Positions 12,402 through 24,640 of a stretch of DNA of 64,000 nucleotides are shown here, piece after piece (within the stretch, counting starts at the first letter, position 1; each line of letters opens with the position of its first letter). Location of the stretch: positions 13,708,249 through 13,772,248 of the forward strand of contig NC_030851.1 in the NCBI RefSeq assembly GCF_000208745.1, read 5' to 3'. Under the pieces are notes generated by a model, which worked only from the letters and a program-made list of their open reading frames with translations, made no database searches and was not told where the DNA came from. Source of the DNA: Theobroma cacao. Its lineage: Eukaryota > Streptophyta > Magnoliopsida > Malvales > Malvaceae. A program made the translations under genes and the position numbers.

Positions 12402-12863
12402 GCAAAAATTTTTCAAAGAGAATATACTTAAATTAGAAAATAACATATGGGGTATTTATCTCTTAAATTTTTTATGTAGTATTAGGTTTAATTTTTTTTA
12501 ATAGTTGACTAACGGTGTTAATAGTCTAGGGGTCAAAAACATCATTTTGAAACAAAAGGGACCAAAGTGTCATTTTAAAGGGTTTTGATGGAGCTTTTTA
12601 GATTTTACCTATGCATATTTATGTACTTAGCCATGAAATGGCTTTTACTTATACATTTCTATATGTTTTGAACTAATTTCTGCTTCTAAAGTTAAGCACG
12701 TGATATATATAGATAGTCATGTTATGTAATCATAATGAGATTAGTTTCTTAGCAATTGTTATACATTGAATATTTGTTTATCTATTTCTAAGGCTTGCTT
12801 AAGTCAAATGGGCTTTATCTATTAGACCTTTACGCCGATTATGGTCCCGAATCGAGTGTGACA
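12402..12863 (+). mobile_element. 3' end of a gypsy LTR related to family A
   Basis: The last 80 bp (AAATGGGCTTTATC, GATTATGGTCCCGAATCGAG, TGTGACA) are diverged but colinear with the family A terminus at 4160-4234. It is followed at once by a primer-binding site and a gag remnant, so it is an upstream LTR in plus orientation. Its own start is not identified; part may lie at 8624-8886. Confidence 0.6.
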
Positions 12864-12880
12864 AAGTTAATATCAAAGCT
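12864..12880 (+). other. Degenerate primer-binding site
   Basis: AAGTTAATATCAAAGCT directly follows the LTR end. It resembles the TTGGTATCAAAGCTCT form of an initiator-Met primer site with the GG pair changed to AA. Confidence 0.6.
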
Positions 12881-13069
12881 CTAGGCTTGTCAGTCCTAGG
12901 CTTTGTTGTTGTGTTAATGAAGTTGTTGGGTCTTTATGTAGAATTTTGTTTGTGCTTTGTGTACCACAGCACAAATCACAAATTGGAGACTACATAGATT
13001 CCTCTGTCTATTTAGAAACCCATCTTTTTGTTCATTCTGTGTTAAATGTTTACTCTTGTTTAGGTCAAA

Positions 13070-14530
13070 ATGCCTCCTAAAACCCAACCAACAACCAAAG
13101 ATATGGTCGAGTAGGATGCTCCCATCAATATGTCTACAAGGTCACATACTCCCACAACCAGGGGGTGTGATAGGCATTGTAAAACCATCAAGTTTGTTAG
13201 GGTAGAGACACCCGTAGTTGGACCCACTAATGATCAGTCTCAAGAGGTTAGAACTAAGCTACAAATTGTAGAGCCAAACACAACAAACATAGTTGTAGGA
13301 TTACAAAGGGCTAATAAGGTCATTGAGGCAATGGCCAATTGGATGAATGGCATTCAACAACGATTAAAGGGGTAACAACTTGTATGTGCCTCTCTGAGTT
13401 CTCAAGGTCAAGATGACAGACAACAGGCTAAGTCTACATGAGTGTCTATAGAGGTTTCCTTACCTAATTTTCTTAAGTTAAAACAACCTTCATATTTTGG
13501 GTTTGATGCGACGAAGAATTCCCAAAACGTTTTGGATGATATGGAGAAATTTGTACTACTCTAAGATGTTTTGGTGTTTGATTAGTGGAGTTGGCTAGCT
13601 TAAGCTGAAGGATGTGGCACATTTATGGTATGATTTTTTACATAAGGGTAAACTAACTGATGCCAACCCATTGACATAAGAGGATTTCAGTGTAGCATTT
13701 TTAAGTCAATTTCTTCCAACTAGTGCACAAGGTACTAAGGTCGCTAGTTTGAGGCGTTGGTACAAACGCTTAGCATAACCATATCTGAGTACGATATCCA
13801 GTTTACGCAACTATCCCTGTATATATTGTACTTTGTTTCTACTGAGGAGATAAGGATCAAAAGATTTTTGGATAGTCTAGTAGAGCCACTGTTTAGGGGC
13901 CATAACATCACAAGCATTTGGTACCTATGCCTTAGTAATTGATTATGCTCAGAGGATAAAGATAAGCATTTGGTACCTTTGCCTTAGCAGTTGGCTGTGC
14001 TCAAAGGATAGAAATGAGGACATAGAGAGTTAGGCAACTCGAGAGAAAGCTAAGAAGGTGAAGATTAAGGGTTATCAAGGCCAAAAGGGTGTTAATGTTG
14101 GACGAGGTTCATCCTTCATAGGCTGACAGGGCCAGTAGAGAGCCCTGTAGTCTCATGGGTCCCAGTAGGGTAATGGCTTAGTTAGCGTGAGTACTCGATA
14201 GGATAAGAGGGTTGTTATCATATCAAGACAATAGGTCTTTAGGCCGAGTGGCCAGTCAGCTTCACTATGTCCCTTATGCGAGAATTTTCACAAAGGGTTA
14301 TGCCATTGCGTCACGAGATTCTATTTCTGCTATGGCCAACTAAGGCAAATGATGAGGGATTTCCCTAGAGCCCTACCATTTCATGGATCGTCACATAATG
14401 TTTCCCAACCTGCTTTGACGACACCTCCCATAGCAGCCTAACCTATTAAAGAAGTTGCAGGAGCTAAAGGTAGAGCTGCATGTAGCTCTTCACAGGGTAA
14501 AGCATCTGAGTTTGTACATCACGGATGAAT
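13070..14530 (+). pseudogene. Ty3/gypsy gag remnant
   Basis: An ATG at 13070 opens a frame that carries an early TAG but continues to 13375, with the basic, coiled composition of a gypsy gag N-terminus (ANKVIEAMANWMNGIQQRL). Retrotrans_gag-like pieces follow in shifting frames, including SYFGFDATKNSQN with DDMEKF, DVAHLWYDFL, FLSQFLPTSAQ, and [12 protein letters not shown] with RIKRFLDSL. Near 14310-14370 is a degraded zinc-knuckle region that keeps MMRDFPRA but has lost cysteines. No protease or RT follows. The remnant gives way to copia sequence near 14.55 kb. It is non-functional. Confidence 0.7.
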
Positions 14531-14544
14531 TGGAAAATATATGA

Positions 14545-16680
14545 AAGGTAAAAGACTAAACTTGTTATACATTAAGATTTGAGGTTGCACAACTTATGAG
14601 AAATGTGCATAATATGACAACTTTGGAGCAAGGTCAAATAAATGTAACTTTATGGTATATCATAAGGAGTTTGTTCGATATTACTTTACAATCCCATCGA
14701 GCAAAAAGTGTTTGTCTTGAAGTATATCACTTTCTAGACAAACTGTTCTTGCTAGAAAAGGGTAGTGGGAGTAAAAGAGTGCTTAAAGAGTTCAAGAGCC
14801 ATAAAGTGGAACCTTTATGGAACTTGAGCCTATGACTAATGCATCGGATGTGTAGTTGAAAGTTCACAGTACACCACAACGCCAAACATCTAGTAAGATA
14901 CGTCAAGTTCCAAAAATAATAGATTTCTTAGGGATGAAGATGTATTTGTTGTAAATTTAATACATGCAAGTATACGTATTGAACAAGTAATATAGACAGT
15001 AAATCCAATATCGTATCCCATAGGGATTTGCTCCTAATTCTCACTAAGGACTAAAATTTTAACAAACTAATCTTATCCAAGTAACTCAATTTTTGAAAGA
15101 TTAATTAAAAACTAAATTTAGTTAAACACTAAACTAAGGAATGAAGGTTGAAAATTTACTAGAAAAGCAATAGATTAAAGGCCTAGGATCATGGATTCAT
15201 TCAACATTTCATCTGGAATACATTTCTCTTAATACTTAAATTCATGGGTGGTGTTGCTAGCCTAGAATCCAAACTTATGTACAAGTCTTTGTTAAGATGC
15301 TTTGTACACATACCTAATTTAATTGCATCACTATATGCCTATAGTAATCAATTAAATATGGTTCATTAAGTAAATGTTCTAATTTGACTGCATGTGGCAT
15401 TTAGGCGTACATCTACCCTGATTGCTAATCAGATCACCTAATTTCTAAGTGACATGAACACAAGCTATTCAAAACTTAGTCTAATCTAAAATTACTTTGT
15501 CAAGTTTCATTTAGATTTTCATAACTAATCAATTGCTAATCAGACAATCAAAGACAATAAGTACAAAATTGAATAAACATCGCCATACCCGTTCATAATA
15601 AATAAAAGAGAAACAAAATATTCAAATTACATAATGAAATCAACCACAATCCTAGAAAAATAATTCAAATCATCATTTCTGCAGCAAACAACATTTTCTC
15701 AAGAAAATAACTCATGTTTACAGCAAAAGAAAGAGACAGAAAAAGGAACAGGTTTTCTGTCTATTCTGATCCTTATTAATCGTCATTGATTTCTTCTCGT
15801 TTCCTCTTGTGTAGAACTCCTCTTTTTTCTCTCAAAAAACTGTCGCTCTGTCCTACTCTCTTCTAATAAAAAAAAATCCTATTTGACCTCACTCCTTGAG
15901 ACAATAGCTCGGCCACCTTTAGTGTCGCGACCTTCCTCCTTGACCCCTGCAATGCTAGGCTCTTGGGAAAATGTATGGGGACTTGTGGCATCAAAGCACT
16001 GTGGCCTTGGGTCTTCGAGGCCGCATCCTTCCACTCCTTCATGTTGCCTTGCACAGAATTGCAGCAGTCCTTCCTCTTGCAACATAATTTTCTCCTACCT
16101 CGAGGCTAATCTGGGCAAAATGGTAGTCACAAAAGTTGTAATTCTACTTCTTAGCTTTCCAATGGTCTAAGAATCATATTGATTGGACTTCTGTAACGTG
16201 AGTTATGCTAGAAATACCGCAGTATGTTCAATAAGAGTCTGCACCTAGCCATCCTTGCACAATTCATCATCCATCAACTTTGTGCACTTGAGAACCTTCC
16301 AAAACAAAGATTAAATCAGTAATATATCAAATTAGGACTCTTAACATGAAAATGAGTTAGAATTACTTGCATTAGAGTAGTTCAATATGCTTTAAACTTA
16401 TTAATAAAAAAATATGAAAACGACTTAAAACCAACTTAAAAAACACAAAGAATTAATGATTTTAGCATTCAAAATGTAATAAAATAATTTCATATAGTAG
16501 AATTATCTGTATTACTCATTGATGAGCCTACTACGTATGAGGAAGCAATGTTAGACATTGATTCCAATAAATTAAAAGAAGTTATGAAAATCGAAATGAA
16601 TGTCATGAAAGCAAAACAAATATGGACTGTGGACTCATATAGTATTAAGACCATCAAACTATTATGACGAGCAAAGTTTA
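14545..16680 (+). pseudogene. Copia pol remnant split by a solo LTR
   Basis: Between about 14545 and 14946 lie degraded pieces of the region after the copia integrase core: a GCTTYE-like block, a GYHK-like block and the shift to a basic linker. The reading frame is interrupted at 14946 by a family C LTR. It resumes in the same frame after the duplicated GTATT at 16509-16513 with the DEPTTYEEAM motif, which typically opens copia reverse transcriptase. RT similarity fades by 16680. Upstream gag, protease and most of integrase are absent. The junction with gypsy gag near 14.55 kb shows that two unrelated elements have been fused by deletion. Confidence 0.7.
14947..16508 (-). mobile_element. Family C solo LTR, TSD GTATT
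   Basis: It begins TGTTGTAAATTTAATACATG and ends ATTATCT (a mutated terminus). GTATT flanks both sides (14942-14946 and 16509-16513), giving 1562 bp. It is the inverted counterpart of the element at 34202-35701: the ACAAGTAATATAG block near the left end and the CTTTCCAATGGTCTAAGAAT block (16154-16173) recur there in reverse complement. It interrupts the copia pol remnant. Confidence 0.85.
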
Positions 16681-17155
16681 TTTAGTTTATTTAGATCTTA
16701 ATTGGTATATGCAGAATAGTGTGGTAAAAGCTCTTTCCCGTGGCATTAACTCCCGTAAATGGCATTGGATCCATTAAGACGGTCAACACAGTAGGGAATG
16801 TCTCCCATCAAACTACCCTGCACATCCAAACCGACCTTTGGCATATAGTACTAAATCTTGAAAGCATGACTGACAATAATGTTCATGGACCAAAAAAGAT
16901 TGATTTTCATTATTCTAACTTGAAAATTATTAGATTTAATATTTTTTTTAGTTGGAAGAATTAAAAAAGTAAGATGAAAATTAATTATCATTGGATGGTT
17001 GAATTATTTAAAAAAACTTAATAATGATAATAATAACTTAGTTGATTTTTTTTTGGGTATATAAGAACCGGAAAATAAACCTACTTAACTTCTCAAACTA
17101 GGAGAACCTATCTTGTCCTTAACAAGTAATGGATGCAAATCTAAAGGTGGATTGA
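16681..17155. other. Unassigned degraded sequence
   Basis: AT-rich sequence without a supportable reading frame. It lies between the copia remnant and the RNase H fragment and is probably transposon debris. Confidence 0.4.
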
Positions 17156-17345
17156 TCAAGGTAGTCGTTCAGAAAGGACACTGTTGACCAAAGTTAACAA
17201 GGAATCTGCACACATGTTATTCTCTCTAAAAGCATGACGAATATCCTTCACCCAACCTTCTTGAATCAAAGCAATACAATCATGAACTAGAATAGGATGT
17301 CACTACACCGTGCCTCAAAAATTGAACTACTGACTGCTGCATCCA
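17156..17345 (-). pseudogene. RNase H-like fragment (LINE-derived)
   Basis: On the minus strand a clean frame ending in TGA at 17156-17158 encodes HDCIALIQEGWVKDIRHAFR followed by ENNMCADSL. The pattern of a hydrophobic helix, an H-F-R segment and then N-x-x-A-D is typical of the C-terminal end of plant LINE and RVT_3-type RNase H domains. The upstream portion, with the first catalytic residues, is degraded. It is a dead fragment, too short for further assignment. Confidence 0.65.
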
Positions 17346-17610
17346 ATCATCCAATTCCACAACCAGATGGGTTTAACTGAAATCTCCTTATCAACAATAA
17401 AACCTTTCTATAATAACTTAGCTGATTGATATATAGTTGCTATCCCTACTCCGTTAATGCTAATATATAATGATAATTCTTGCATGTTACACAAAAATAC
17501 TATTAATTGTCTGCTTGTATACCCACTCCGTCGCCCCCCCCACCCAGCCCCCACCACCCAATCCCCCGCAAGAAAAAAAAGGAATAAAGAAACAGTAAGC
17601 ACAAATCATT
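17346..17610. other. Short intergenic stretch with a C-rich tract
   Basis: No gene seen. A C-rich tract at about 17530-17567 (G-rich on the minus strand) stands out from the AT-rich surroundings. Confidence 0.5.
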
Positions 17611-18787
17611 AAGGTCATGTTTGGTTAGCCATTCCCCTTCTATTCCTTACAAAATTTTATCTCTTTGTTTGGTTTGTTCTTGGGAAAAGAATAGCCATTC
17701 CAAAAGGAATGACTGCTCTTTAATATTATCTTCTCCCATAGTATTAGCTATTCTACACCTATGAGAATAAAATTTAAATATTTTGGATTCAAATGTCTTT
17801 CTTTATTTTTAAAAATTACAAACTTAAATTTATAAAATTTATATTTTAAATTAAAATTAAAAAATATTAATATTTTCATATTTTCAAATTAAAATAAAAA
17901 TTAATATTTTAAATTATTAATTTTTAAATTATTAATTGAAATTTAAATTAAAAAATGAAAAATGCAAATAGAGAAAAATAAATCTTATTATAATAAAAAG
18001 GTTAAGTTATTAATTATATATTATAAAATATTTTGAATTTAAAAATTAATTAAAAGTATTAATATTTTAATCATAATAATATTTAAATTATAAATTAAAT
18101 TACCAATTATTAATATTTTCAATCAATTATAAATTATTAATATTTAAAAAATAAAATAAAAACAAATAATCATAATAACATTTAAATTATAAATAAAATA
18201 GTAGTATTTTATAATATTAATGATTAAATTACAAATAAAATATTAATACTTAAATAATCAACTATTAATATTTAAAAATATAAATTATTAATATTTAAAA
18301 GATAAAATAAAATAAAAATAAATAATCACAATAACATTTAATATTAATGATTAAAGTATAAATAAAATATTAATATTTAAACTATCAATTTTTAATATTT
18401 TAAATAAATTATACATTATTAATGTTTAAAAATAAAATAATTTAAAAATAAATAATCATAATAATATTTAAATTATAAATAAAATATTAGTATTTTATAA
18501 TATTAATGATTAAATTATAAATAAAATATTAATATTTTAAAAATAAAATAAAATAAAATAATCGTATATATAATAAAAGGTATTTTATCTTTTTATTTTT
18601 ATTTCTTTCTTATTCCAAAATTATTGTTACCAACCAAACACTGTAATAAGTTATAATAATTATCCCTATTTTATTCCATTGGTCATATTAAATTACGTAA
18701 TACTTATTTTATTTTATTTTTTTCTCATTTTATTCTCACGTAATAGCTATTCTATTCTATTTCTGTTTATTTTACGAACCAAACGTG
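17611..18787. mobile_element. AT-rich MITE-like element with AACCAAAC-type ends
   Basis: The left end reads GGTCATGTTTGGTTAGCCAT and the right end TACGAACCAAACGTG, giving imperfect terminal inverted repeats. TTA stands next to each end (17609-17611 and 18788-18790), as expected for Tourist/PIF-Harbinger MITEs, but the ends align with an offset. The interior (17780-18560) is extremely AT-rich, with many AATATTAAT and ATAAATAAAAT iterations. AATAGCTATTCT-type blocks recur near both ends. No coding region. A second inner AACCAAACACTG at about 18634-18645 suggests a composite or a second terminus. Confidence 0.55.
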
Positions 18788-18788
18788 T

Positions 18789-18796
18789 TATAAAAG
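18789..18796 (+). promoter_or_regulatory. Candidate TATA box of the small two-exon gene
   Basis: TATAAAAG lies about 180 bp upstream of the ATG at 18975 and directly beside the MITE end. It is the best TATA match between the MITE and the start codon. Confidence 0.5.
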
Positions 18797-18974
18797 CTAT
18801 AAGCACGGTTTTCCTAACCAATGGTGTGGGAGATGGGGCCAGTATGAGACCTTGGTTTGTGGATCGGCCCAAATCCAGAATTTGGGCTTTGTGTAAGTTT
18901 AGAAACGCTTTCCAGGTGGGAAGTGGTAAAGAGTTGTGAGCTGAGGGAAGCGGAGGGGAGAAGGGCAGGGAGAG

Positions 18975-20901
18975 ATGGCCGGAGGAATAGGAGCATTTTG
19001 GGCAACAAGAGTGATGGAGATAGTGAAAAAGCACGACTCCGGAGGCCTCGTTTGGAAGAGAATTAAGCTCACTTCTACCCGCAAAGCCAACGCCAAGAAA
19101 CGGCTCCATCGCGTTTGGCAGGTCCTAAAACTCTGACCTTTTTTTCTTCTTTTTTTTTTCTTTTTAGGGTTTATACTTTTAGCTTGTTTACACATGTTCT
19201 TATCGTTTCAATGCTTAAGCTCTTTTATGCCAAAGCTATTTTTTACTTGGATAGTGATGATAATTGTTCCTGAATTGATTCAATTACTTCTTGGGAACTA
19301 GTTAGAATTCAAGGCAAATATACATTGTGGGGGAAGGTTTTCAACTACAAGATACAAGGTTCAAGTAGACATTGACAGTTTATTGCATCTAAACCTATGT
19401 GTATTTGGGCTCAGACGCTGAATGTAGTTGCAAGTTTTGTATACCCCATAAGAGAGCATGGAGAGTTTAATTTCCATCTGGTTTAGAATTTTGTTAATCT
19501 GGATTTGCTCATAAGGGTTTTCAAGAGTGATTTTTTCCTCTTTGTGCTTTTGTGTTCGTCCCTCTTCTTTAGCCCACAGAAAATTTTTCTTCTATTTCAT
19601 GGAAATTGGCATTGGGATATTCAATTGTGATATAGAACAAATTTTTGAGAGTTGAAGATCTGTTTGGGTTGTTTTAAGGGACTTATAGACATAGGCTGGC
19701 AGTATATGTGTTTGATCAGTGACCTTGAGTGTTTTGAACCCAAGGATTCAGAAAAGGGATGGTAAATCTCGAGTACTGAAGAAGAAATAGTACGGGATTA
19801 AGGTGCCCCTGCAACATGTTTACACTATATCTAAAACTTTGGCTGGTTGAATGATTGAATCCGTGCTACATGGACATAATGTGGTTTAGGTTTCTAACAC
19901 GGGTTTGTCAGTTGCCAACTTGCCATCAATTTGTTGTCATGCTGGTACTAAGTTAAGAGAATCAGCATGTATTATATCTGGGCCTTTATTTTTTCTCCTA
20001 TTCTTTTGCTTGCATCTAAACATTCCTTGAGTTTTTATCATCTGCCAAAAGAAATTATTCAATTACAAGCATGTCATTTTTTGAGACAACACTATTTTGT
20101 TAAACTTAAGTATGTGACCTTTTCAGTGGCCTTCAGATGGTGGATTCAAATCCTATTCTATGCTCTGTATCTGTGAAATAGACTTATGACTTCAAATAAT
20201 TATATGAAAGAAACCTGTCATAGTCTTTGTTTAGGGATTCAGAGATTCGATTTGATGCTGTTGGAACTTAGCTAGTCTATCACCAGTTTTGCTTCCTATG
20301 AGGTCTAGGTATCCTGCTGAAAAGCCCAAATCTATAACCATTTAAGAAACACTAATCTTATAAAATTAAAAAAAAAATCCGTGGAATCAAACCCAGATAA
20401 TCTCAACACCCCACCCCCAGCCCCCTTGTAAAGAAAACTGAAATCAAACTCTGCTGATTTTTCTATAATGAAAATGCCATGTCTTTACAGTCACTTGAAT
20501 GGCTTTAACGCTTTTCATGTCTTTACTCTTTGCTCTATGTTATTCATTTTATATTCTTTCATGGTTGTGAAAGTTCATATCAACTTGCATATCTGAAATT
20601 GGGCTTTCCTTTTTGGCTGCAGAACTCTGAAATTGAGTCTAGGTTACTGTAATTACCCTCTTTGTTTACCCTGTATACCAATGAATTTGCAGAATGTTGA
20701 TGACAAAACTTGTGACTCCTGGATAATTAAATGTTTTGCTAAATGTATTTTAGATATCATCTTTCAAAATGTATATGTTTTTGAGATATTGGAAATGTTT
20801 ATTTCTTTCAGAATGAAGCTGTTTTGAGGGCATGTGCAGAACCACCTTCAAAAACAACTGATGTTGTAGCTGGTGAGAAAGATGGGGAACAGGCAACGTA
20901 A
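18975..20901 (+). CDS. Small conserved-type plant protein, 78 aa, two exons
   Basis: Exon 1 is 18975-19121 and exon 2 is 20812-20901. The 1690-nt intron starts GT and ends TTTCAG, in phase 0. The ATG has a strong context (GAGATGG), and an in-frame TGA lies at 18942-18944, so the start is firm. The 78-residue product is basic. It opens MAGGIGAFWATRVMEIVKKH, has a Lys/Arg-rich middle (KANAKKRLHRVWQ ends exon 1), and an acidic-polar tail ending EKDGEQAT. I see no membrane span or catalytic motif. The sequence looks like a short conserved plant protein of unknown role, but I cannot name the family with certainty. An alternative acceptor near 20622 would add a short exon that stops early. Neither exon is long enough to stand out as an open frame alone. 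Expression data or orthologues with the same split would confirm it. Confidence 0.75.
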
Positions 20902-23900
20902 TGGACAAAATGAGGAAGAGATTACATGAGCCTCAAAGGAGGATTTTGATGATTATTGGCTTCATGTTGCAAAAGCAGTTTGAGATTTGAATTTGGTTGG
21001 ATACCATCAATGACCACTATTTTATTTGTGTTTAAGACCATTGCTGTAACAATTTTTTGATCATGTAGTAGTATGCAGCTTGTTGGTCATTGGACACAGT
21101 CAATCATAATCTTGCATCCTCGTAAGAACACCTTAATGTGAACACTAGCTTGTCAATGAAATATCTAAACTTGGTTTCTAGTGAAATAATCAATACCCTT
21201 TATAAGTGTAACCACAATAAGATCGCCTGCTATGTCAAAGAATGAATTTTGATATGCTAGGAAGGGTTGACTGAAAAGTTGTCATTCTTAAAATTCAGCA
21301 GCTGCTGGTTTGCTTGTATGGGCTGTTGACAGGGACATTCATGATAAAGCTGATTTTTGATCGAATTGATGATGGAGCTCCCAGTGCAGATTTATGCGTC
21401 CACATCGGCAACAGCGTGTCATTGTAAGGTTCCCTCTTTAAGTTTAAAGGTTTGATGGAATCTTATGATATTTCTTGACGAATCTTTCCAGTTCGAATAG
21501 TCATCACAAAGATAACCATGAATCTTGTTGTAAGACGATGTGGTCCATTCTGGCATTGAAGGCGGCGGGGGGGGGGGTTGGAAGTTGGATAGAAATGTGG
21601 ACTCAACACCACCGAAAGAAAGTTTGAGAAGCCCCTCCTAGCTATTTGAGTTTCCAAAGGCCAGAAGACTGATTCTGACATTGGAAAAATTAGAATAAAC
21701 ATATGAATTCTTCACTGTGTACGTCTCAAAACCTCTTGGAATTTTAAGAGATCCTTCATTAATTGAGTTTGCCTTTTCACACGCAACAATCACATGATAC
21801 CTTCACATGTCTGGCTGCTCATCATGTAATATTTTGATGGTTTACGTGGAATTAACAAGACTAAAATGTTATTACTTTCGCAGGAAGCTGAAAAAGAATC
21901 TTTAGCTGTGGTTAGAGCGTATATTTGGAAAATCTTACTACCATCAAGGACGTTGCTGGCATCCCATGCGCCTATCTGTTAATAATGAGCTCAGCATTTT
22001 AAATGCATGGTGGAACCTGTTGGATGTCTACAGCCTGAAATATCATTGACCATTCTCAGCTGTTTAGACAATTCATTTCTCAAGTATGATAGCAAGGCAT
22101 TCATTTCAGGGCATGAGTTATTTATGGCCAGATGCCGTGCCGCAGAGCAACTTACCCACTTTACAATTCAATTCCTCAAGGAAAAGTTTTAAGCATTCAG
22201 CTTCTTGTGAGACGCTCAGGCTTTGGATCCCCTTTCAAATGTAGAAATGGTTGATTTTTTTGTAGGGGGGGGTTCTTGAGGTCATTTACAACAAGGGTAC
22301 CATAACAATAACATTTCTTTGGGTCGATTAGATTCATATTTAGATGATAACAATATATTTTTGAATGCGGTTAAAATACTGGAGATGTCTTTGTTGCAGG
22401 GATACCAAGCAACCCTTCAAACTTCAATCTGTCCAAACAAGCAGCGCATAAAAGTGGTTGGTTTTTGGGAACTGGTCAACTTACATAATTGATAATACAT
22501 TCCCAGTGCGGAAGGTATTGCGTTTTTAAAATGTCAAGTTTACCCATTGTGATCGTCACTGGGCTTGTACTTTTTCAAGGGTAGGTAGGGTTTTTAAAGT
22601 GATTGACCTAATCAGGTGAGGCTACAGAAAGTTTTGGTGCTGTTCATTGTGAGGTCTACCACGAGGACTCCCCACGTGATTGACAAGTTGAAGCCCAAAT
22701 CACCAATCCCACGACCCAATCCAATTTCCTTCTCTTTTTCTCTCCCCCATTGTTGTCATGAAAATGAAATTTATACATATACAAAAGTGACGTGAAGAAC
22801 TCCAACAGCCTGAGCTGATTCTAAAACCATTGTCACAAGCAACTCTGGTCGGCATATATATATATATATATATATGGTTTTTTGGTCATCCCCTTAATTT
22901 AAACTTTAATTCTTGTTTTTCCCTTCCTGTTATGGCATAGCAATTCCTCAATTATGGACGATTAGACTCTTAATCAAGGTATAATCTATGCCGTCCTGAG
23001 TTTGTCTGGCATCCACTTGGCAATCCTATGAAGCTCCATGGCCCACTCCTTAACCTCTCAGGTTTATGAATTCCGATATCGCATTCACATCCATCTTTGT
23101 CACTTTGTGTACTGTGACAACCCACCTTATATAACTTTTTTTTTTTACATTTGCCTGTATAAATCAACAAGTCATGGACGATGATCATAATTTGATAACT
23201 TGTATTTTCAGCTTATGGGTTAATTATCAGGAGTGAGTCAACTATAAAGGGGACATGTTCCTTGCATGCAAGACACGTGTAGTATATACACAGCGAATGG
23301 GAACTCCCCTCGATTAAGAATTGTGAAAAAAGTATAATACATTTTATGTTATTTTGGTATATATATTATTGGAGTCAAAACTGCAGGGTAGTTGGACAAT
23401 AGTGGGAGAATCTTACTGCTAAAATCCCTTTGCTAACAAATTTTCAAATGGCGAGAATGTTTTCTATTGGGTACAAGTTAGAAGAGGGTCTACATTTCTT
23501 TATGTACAAGGAACTTAATAAAGTCATCATCTGATGATTAACTTGTTTTACGGTGTGTGTTTAATCTTTGCAAGAAAATCATATGCTTGACAACTAAAAA
23601 GTCATAAGATCAATTTTTAGGACTAGGGGGACAGTTGGATTGGACCCCAGGCTCATTGTTAAATTCCGCCATCCTTGGTGAAGAATCTCGATAACTTAAG
23701 TCTTCCTACTTCCACCAACTAGTCCTGTAAATTCAAATATTAGTTAACCCTGTTTTCCTACAACCTTAGACCCACTCCGTCCTGTTTCTTGTATTGTTAT
23801 ATGAGTGTTGAGTGTGCGACAGTGGTTACAAATGCTGAAAAAAATATACCCAGAATGTCTCTTTCTGTTTCTTGGTACAGAATTTGCTCGTTTTTCAATG

Positions 23901-24640
23901 ATATACAACGGATTGAAGTGTACAGGAAGAGTAGAACTTGGTGCCGGCTCAGGAATTTTTGGAGATTCCATCCATTGCGAAATAGTGCCGAAGAGAATTG
24001 GGTTCTTTTGTTTTCTTTCCTTCTAAAGTGATATTACCCTTACCGGAAGGGAGAAGGGAACCTCGTGCAAATGCTGATTTGCAAAGATCTTATGCTTATT
24101 CTTGTGCTCCCCAAAAAAGGGTTTTGCTTTTGCCATAGTTTTATATTACATGTTATTATACGCCTTATCTTTTTTCCTTCTTTCATCCCACTCTCTACTT
24201 TCTCTTCTCTGCGCCTCTTGCATTTTCCCTCTCTTAAAAAAGAATTGCCTTTTTGTAAAGAACTTGCTCTGCATGTTCTGCAAAGCAACTTTGAAGTTGA
24301 ATCATAGCATGTTTGTTGAAAACATTTGCAAAATGCCAAAAAGAGGACTTTTGAAATTTAGAGATTCATTACAAAGGGGCACCATGTGTTAGAGTTTGCT
24401 CTTCATATAATAGTTAATGCCGAATTCCATCCTTTTTTCTTTCTTTTTCTCTCTTGATATCTCTTTCTGTTGCGTGATAATCACAGACAAAGAGACGCAA
24501 AGACTTACATTACCAAACACTAGATTTCTCTTTTCTTCTTTTTTTTTTTTCCTTTTGTTTGATAAAGACGTTATTCTGATTGGCTAATCAGAAGCACAAC
24601 TAGTGGTACAGGCACGAAAAGCAAGTGTGAATTGTGGTTT
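20902..24640. other. Intergenic region between the two genes
   Basis: This includes the 3' untranslated region of the small gene (about 20902-21200) and then AT-rich DNA. Short open frames (for example 22007-22192 plus, 22970-23188 minus, 23789-24031 plus) show no recognisable domain, start context or splice pattern. A TA microsatellite lies near 22853-22874. A G run lies near 21562-21570. TGTGACAACCCACC near 23113 recalls an LTR terminus but has no partner. Confidence 0.5.

Noticed and set aside
18747..19195. Minus-strand frames of 64-120 residues
   Set aside because: They lie antisense to the promoter and first exon of the small gene and show no domain or splice structure.
22007..22192. 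A 61-residue plus-strand frame
   Set aside because: No recognisable domain, promoter or exon partner, and of a length expected by chance.
22970..23188. A minus-strand 72-residue frame beside TGTGACAACCCACC
   Set aside because: The phrase resembles an LTR terminus, but no second end, target duplication or related copy occurs in the window, so I did not call an element.
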